Of a stretch of DNA of 64,000 nucleotides, positions 62,683 through 64,000 are shown piece after piece. The notes under the pieces were generated by a model that saw nothing but the letters and a program-made list of their open reading frames with translations, had not been told where the DNA came from and ran no database searches. Source of the DNA: Planctomycetota bacterium (GTDB lineage Bacteria; Planctomycetota; Brocadiia; Brocadiales; Brocadiaceae); contig VGXV01000004.1 of assembly GCA_016873165.1 (NCBI GenBank), forward strand, positions 1 to 64,000, given 5' to 3'. Position 1 is the first letter of the stretch; each line of letters starts with the position of its first letter. The translations under genes and the position numbers were made by a program.

Positions 62683-64000
62683 CTATGCCATTGTTCCAAT
62701 CATTTGATGAATCGGTTGACCCGCAGGAACCATCGGGAAAACATTTTCATTTTTATCTATCCTGAAATCCATAACAACAGGTTGTTTGATGGAAAATGCT
62801 TTTTCCAATGTCGGGCGCACATCTTCCTTCTTTTCTATCAAAAACCCTTTCGCCCCATATGATTCCGCCAACTTTACAAAGTCAGGATTACCGTTTAAAC
62901 AAACACCGGAATACCTCTTGCCATAAAATAGCTCTTGCCACTGCCGAACCATGCCAAGATACCCGTTATTTAATATAACAACCTTTACCGGAATATTCAA
63001 CCGAACAGCAGTGCTTAGTTCCTGAATATTCATCTGGATACTTCCATCCCCTGCAATATCCACTACAATTTTATCAGGGCATCCCAATTGAGCTCCGATT
63101 GCAGCGGGGAATCCATATCCCATGGTACCCAATCCCCCTGAAGAAAGAAATGTCCGCGGCTTAGTATACGTATAGTACTGAGCCGCCCACATCTGATTCT
63201 GCCCGACCTCAGTTGTTATAATAGCCTCACCCTTTGCTGCTTCATGTATCTGTTCTATTACATATTGTGGCTTTATAAGGTTGCTGCTTTTATCATATGT
63301 TAATGGTTTTTGTTCTTTCCACTGTTTTATTTTATCCAACCATTCTTTTCTTTCAACAAAACTGATATGGCTATTAAGTTCTCTCAAAATATTTTTAGCA
63401 TACCCTACAACCGGTATATCTACCTTGATGTTTTTACTTATGGAAGAAGGGTCAATATCAATATGAATAATTTTTGCATTGGGCGCAAATTCGTCAATTT
63501 TGCCTGTTATACGATCATCAAACCTCGACCCGACTGCAATCAGTATATCGGATTCCGTAACAGCAAGATTTGCATACGCAGTCCCATGCATTCCTAACAT
63601 TCCCAAAGATAAATTATGATTCTCCGGAAATCCCCCGAGTCCCATAAGGGTTGTGGTAACGGGAATATTTCCCTTTTCCGCAAGTTCCAATAATTCCTTA
63701 GAGCTATCAGATGAAATAATGCCGCCGCCGGTATATAATACCGGGCGTTTTGCCTTATTAATTACCTCTGCGGCTATCTTTATCTGGCGAATATTCCCTT
63801 CATACGTTGGTTTGTAACCCGGCAAATCTACTTCCGGAGGTATTATTTCTTCACATTTTGCCATAGTGACGTCGACCGGCAGGTCTATTAACACCGGCCC
63901 CTGCCTGCCCGAACTTGCCAGATAAAATGCTTCTTTTACCACCCTTGATAAATCTTTAACATCTTTAACCAAATAACTGTGTTTTGTTATAGGGCGAGTT
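62683..64000 (-). CDS. ilvB: Acetolactate synthase large subunit (5' end outside the window)
   Basis: At least 439 codons, continuing to the right edge; the reading frame extends beyond 63972 as TRPITKHSYLVKDVKDLSR. Central and C-terminal regions are typical of IlvB: GPVLIDLPVDVT, PVLYTGGGIISSDSSKELLELAE, GMLGMHGTAYAN, and the ThDP motif DIAGDGSIQMNIQELSTAVRLNIPVKVVILNN. It makes acetolactate for valine, leucine and isoleucine. The ilvN gene is expected beyond the end on the right or elsewhere. Confidence 0.96.
   Translation of the reverse strand, partial: TRPITKHSYLVKDVKDLSRVVKEAFYLASSGRQGPVLIDLPVDVTMAKCEEIIPPEVDLPGYKPTYEGNIRQIKIAAEVINKAKRPVLYTGGGIISSDSSKELLELAEKGNIPVTTTLMGLGGFPENHNLSLGMLGMHGTAYANLAVTESDILIAVGSRFDDRITGKIDEFAPNAKIIHIDIDPSSISKNIKVDIPVVGYAKNILRELNSHISFVERKEWLDKIKQWKEQKPLTYDKSSNLIKPQYVIEQIHEAAKGEAIITTEVGQNQMWAAQYYTYTKPRTFLSSGGLGTMGYGFPAAIGAQLGCPDKIVVDIAGDGSIQMNIQELSTAVRLNIPVKVVILNNGYLGMVRQWQELFYGKRYSGVCLNGNPDFVKLAESYGAKGFLIEKKEDVRPTLEKAFSIKQPVVMDFRIDKNENVFPMVPAGQPIHQMIGTMA

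Overview
The window is a bacterial chromosome segment of moderate-to-low GC (my impression is about 40%), with dense, often overlapping genes and short AT-rich gaps. No rRNA or tRNA gene and no CRISPR array was seen. The gene set fits an anaerobic, cytochrome-c-making Planctomycete, most like the anammox Brocadiales (Kuenenia/Brocadia). It includes ResB/CcsA cytochrome c assembly, a class-II-like heme lipoprotein, RnfB, a sodium-pump decarboxylase module, a Gld-type ABC exporter, an RNA-free RNase P (HARP), RNase Y and many decayed toxin-antitoxin genes. This placement is inference; no marker gene settles the species.

Layout. 1-5.4 kb: the edge of an IS630-like gene, a small MITE-like element, an RmlD-like sugar reductase, then a secreted poly-aspartate protein behind a class I cyclic-di-GMP riboswitch and leader terminator, then OadG/biotin carrier/OadB. 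5.5-9.5 kb is an accessory island, read here as a wrecked chromosomal integron. It holds an IntI-like recombinase fragment, one well-formed attC-like site, and small toxin/antitoxin and hypothetical genes in cassette style. It is invaded by two copies of a REP-associated (Y1) transposon and one MITE. 9.5-12.4 kb: a zinc-ribbon/deoxyribosyltransferase-fold protein, HARP and a GlmU-like protein. 12.8-22 kb: a GT39 enzyme, a broken hicA with hicB, a GldA/GldFG/DUF4340 exporter operon, pcm, an RluA-family synthase and a DUF1016 remnant.

22.3-30.3 kb: uridine phosphorylase (probably leaderless mRNA), era, DUF2851, a DUF374 acyltransferase, an AIPR phage-resistance protein, a ParD/ParE-like module between 175-bp direct repeats, and a UbiA-family prenyltransferase. 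30.8-43.3 kb is housekeeping: response regulator, groES-groEL, a eukaryote-type purB, thiE, hisI, an OmpA lipoprotein, resB-ccsA, acylphosphatase, DUF167 and ileS. 43.3-52.8 kb: holB, a stand-alone lipoyl-domain protein, rny, mnmG, a GT39-LamG fusion and a GT2-methyltransferase fusion. 53.5-64 kb: two small zinc-type proteins, a metallo-beta-lactamase-fold hydrolase, a YpdA-like flavoprotein, a CheY/CheC/PAS-GGDEF operon, a cytochrome c lipoprotein, kbl-tdh threonine catabolism, rsmE, rnfB and the 3' part of ilvB.

How the parts connect: the diguanylate cyclase at 56 kb makes the signal that the riboswitch at 3.2 kb would read, so a c-di-GMP-controlled surface or matrix protein is plausible. 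The integron-like island explains the crowd of toxin-antitoxin genes at 6.7-8.4 kb, since such genes commonly travel as cassettes, and shows successive decay by point mutation, deletion fusion and transposon insertion.
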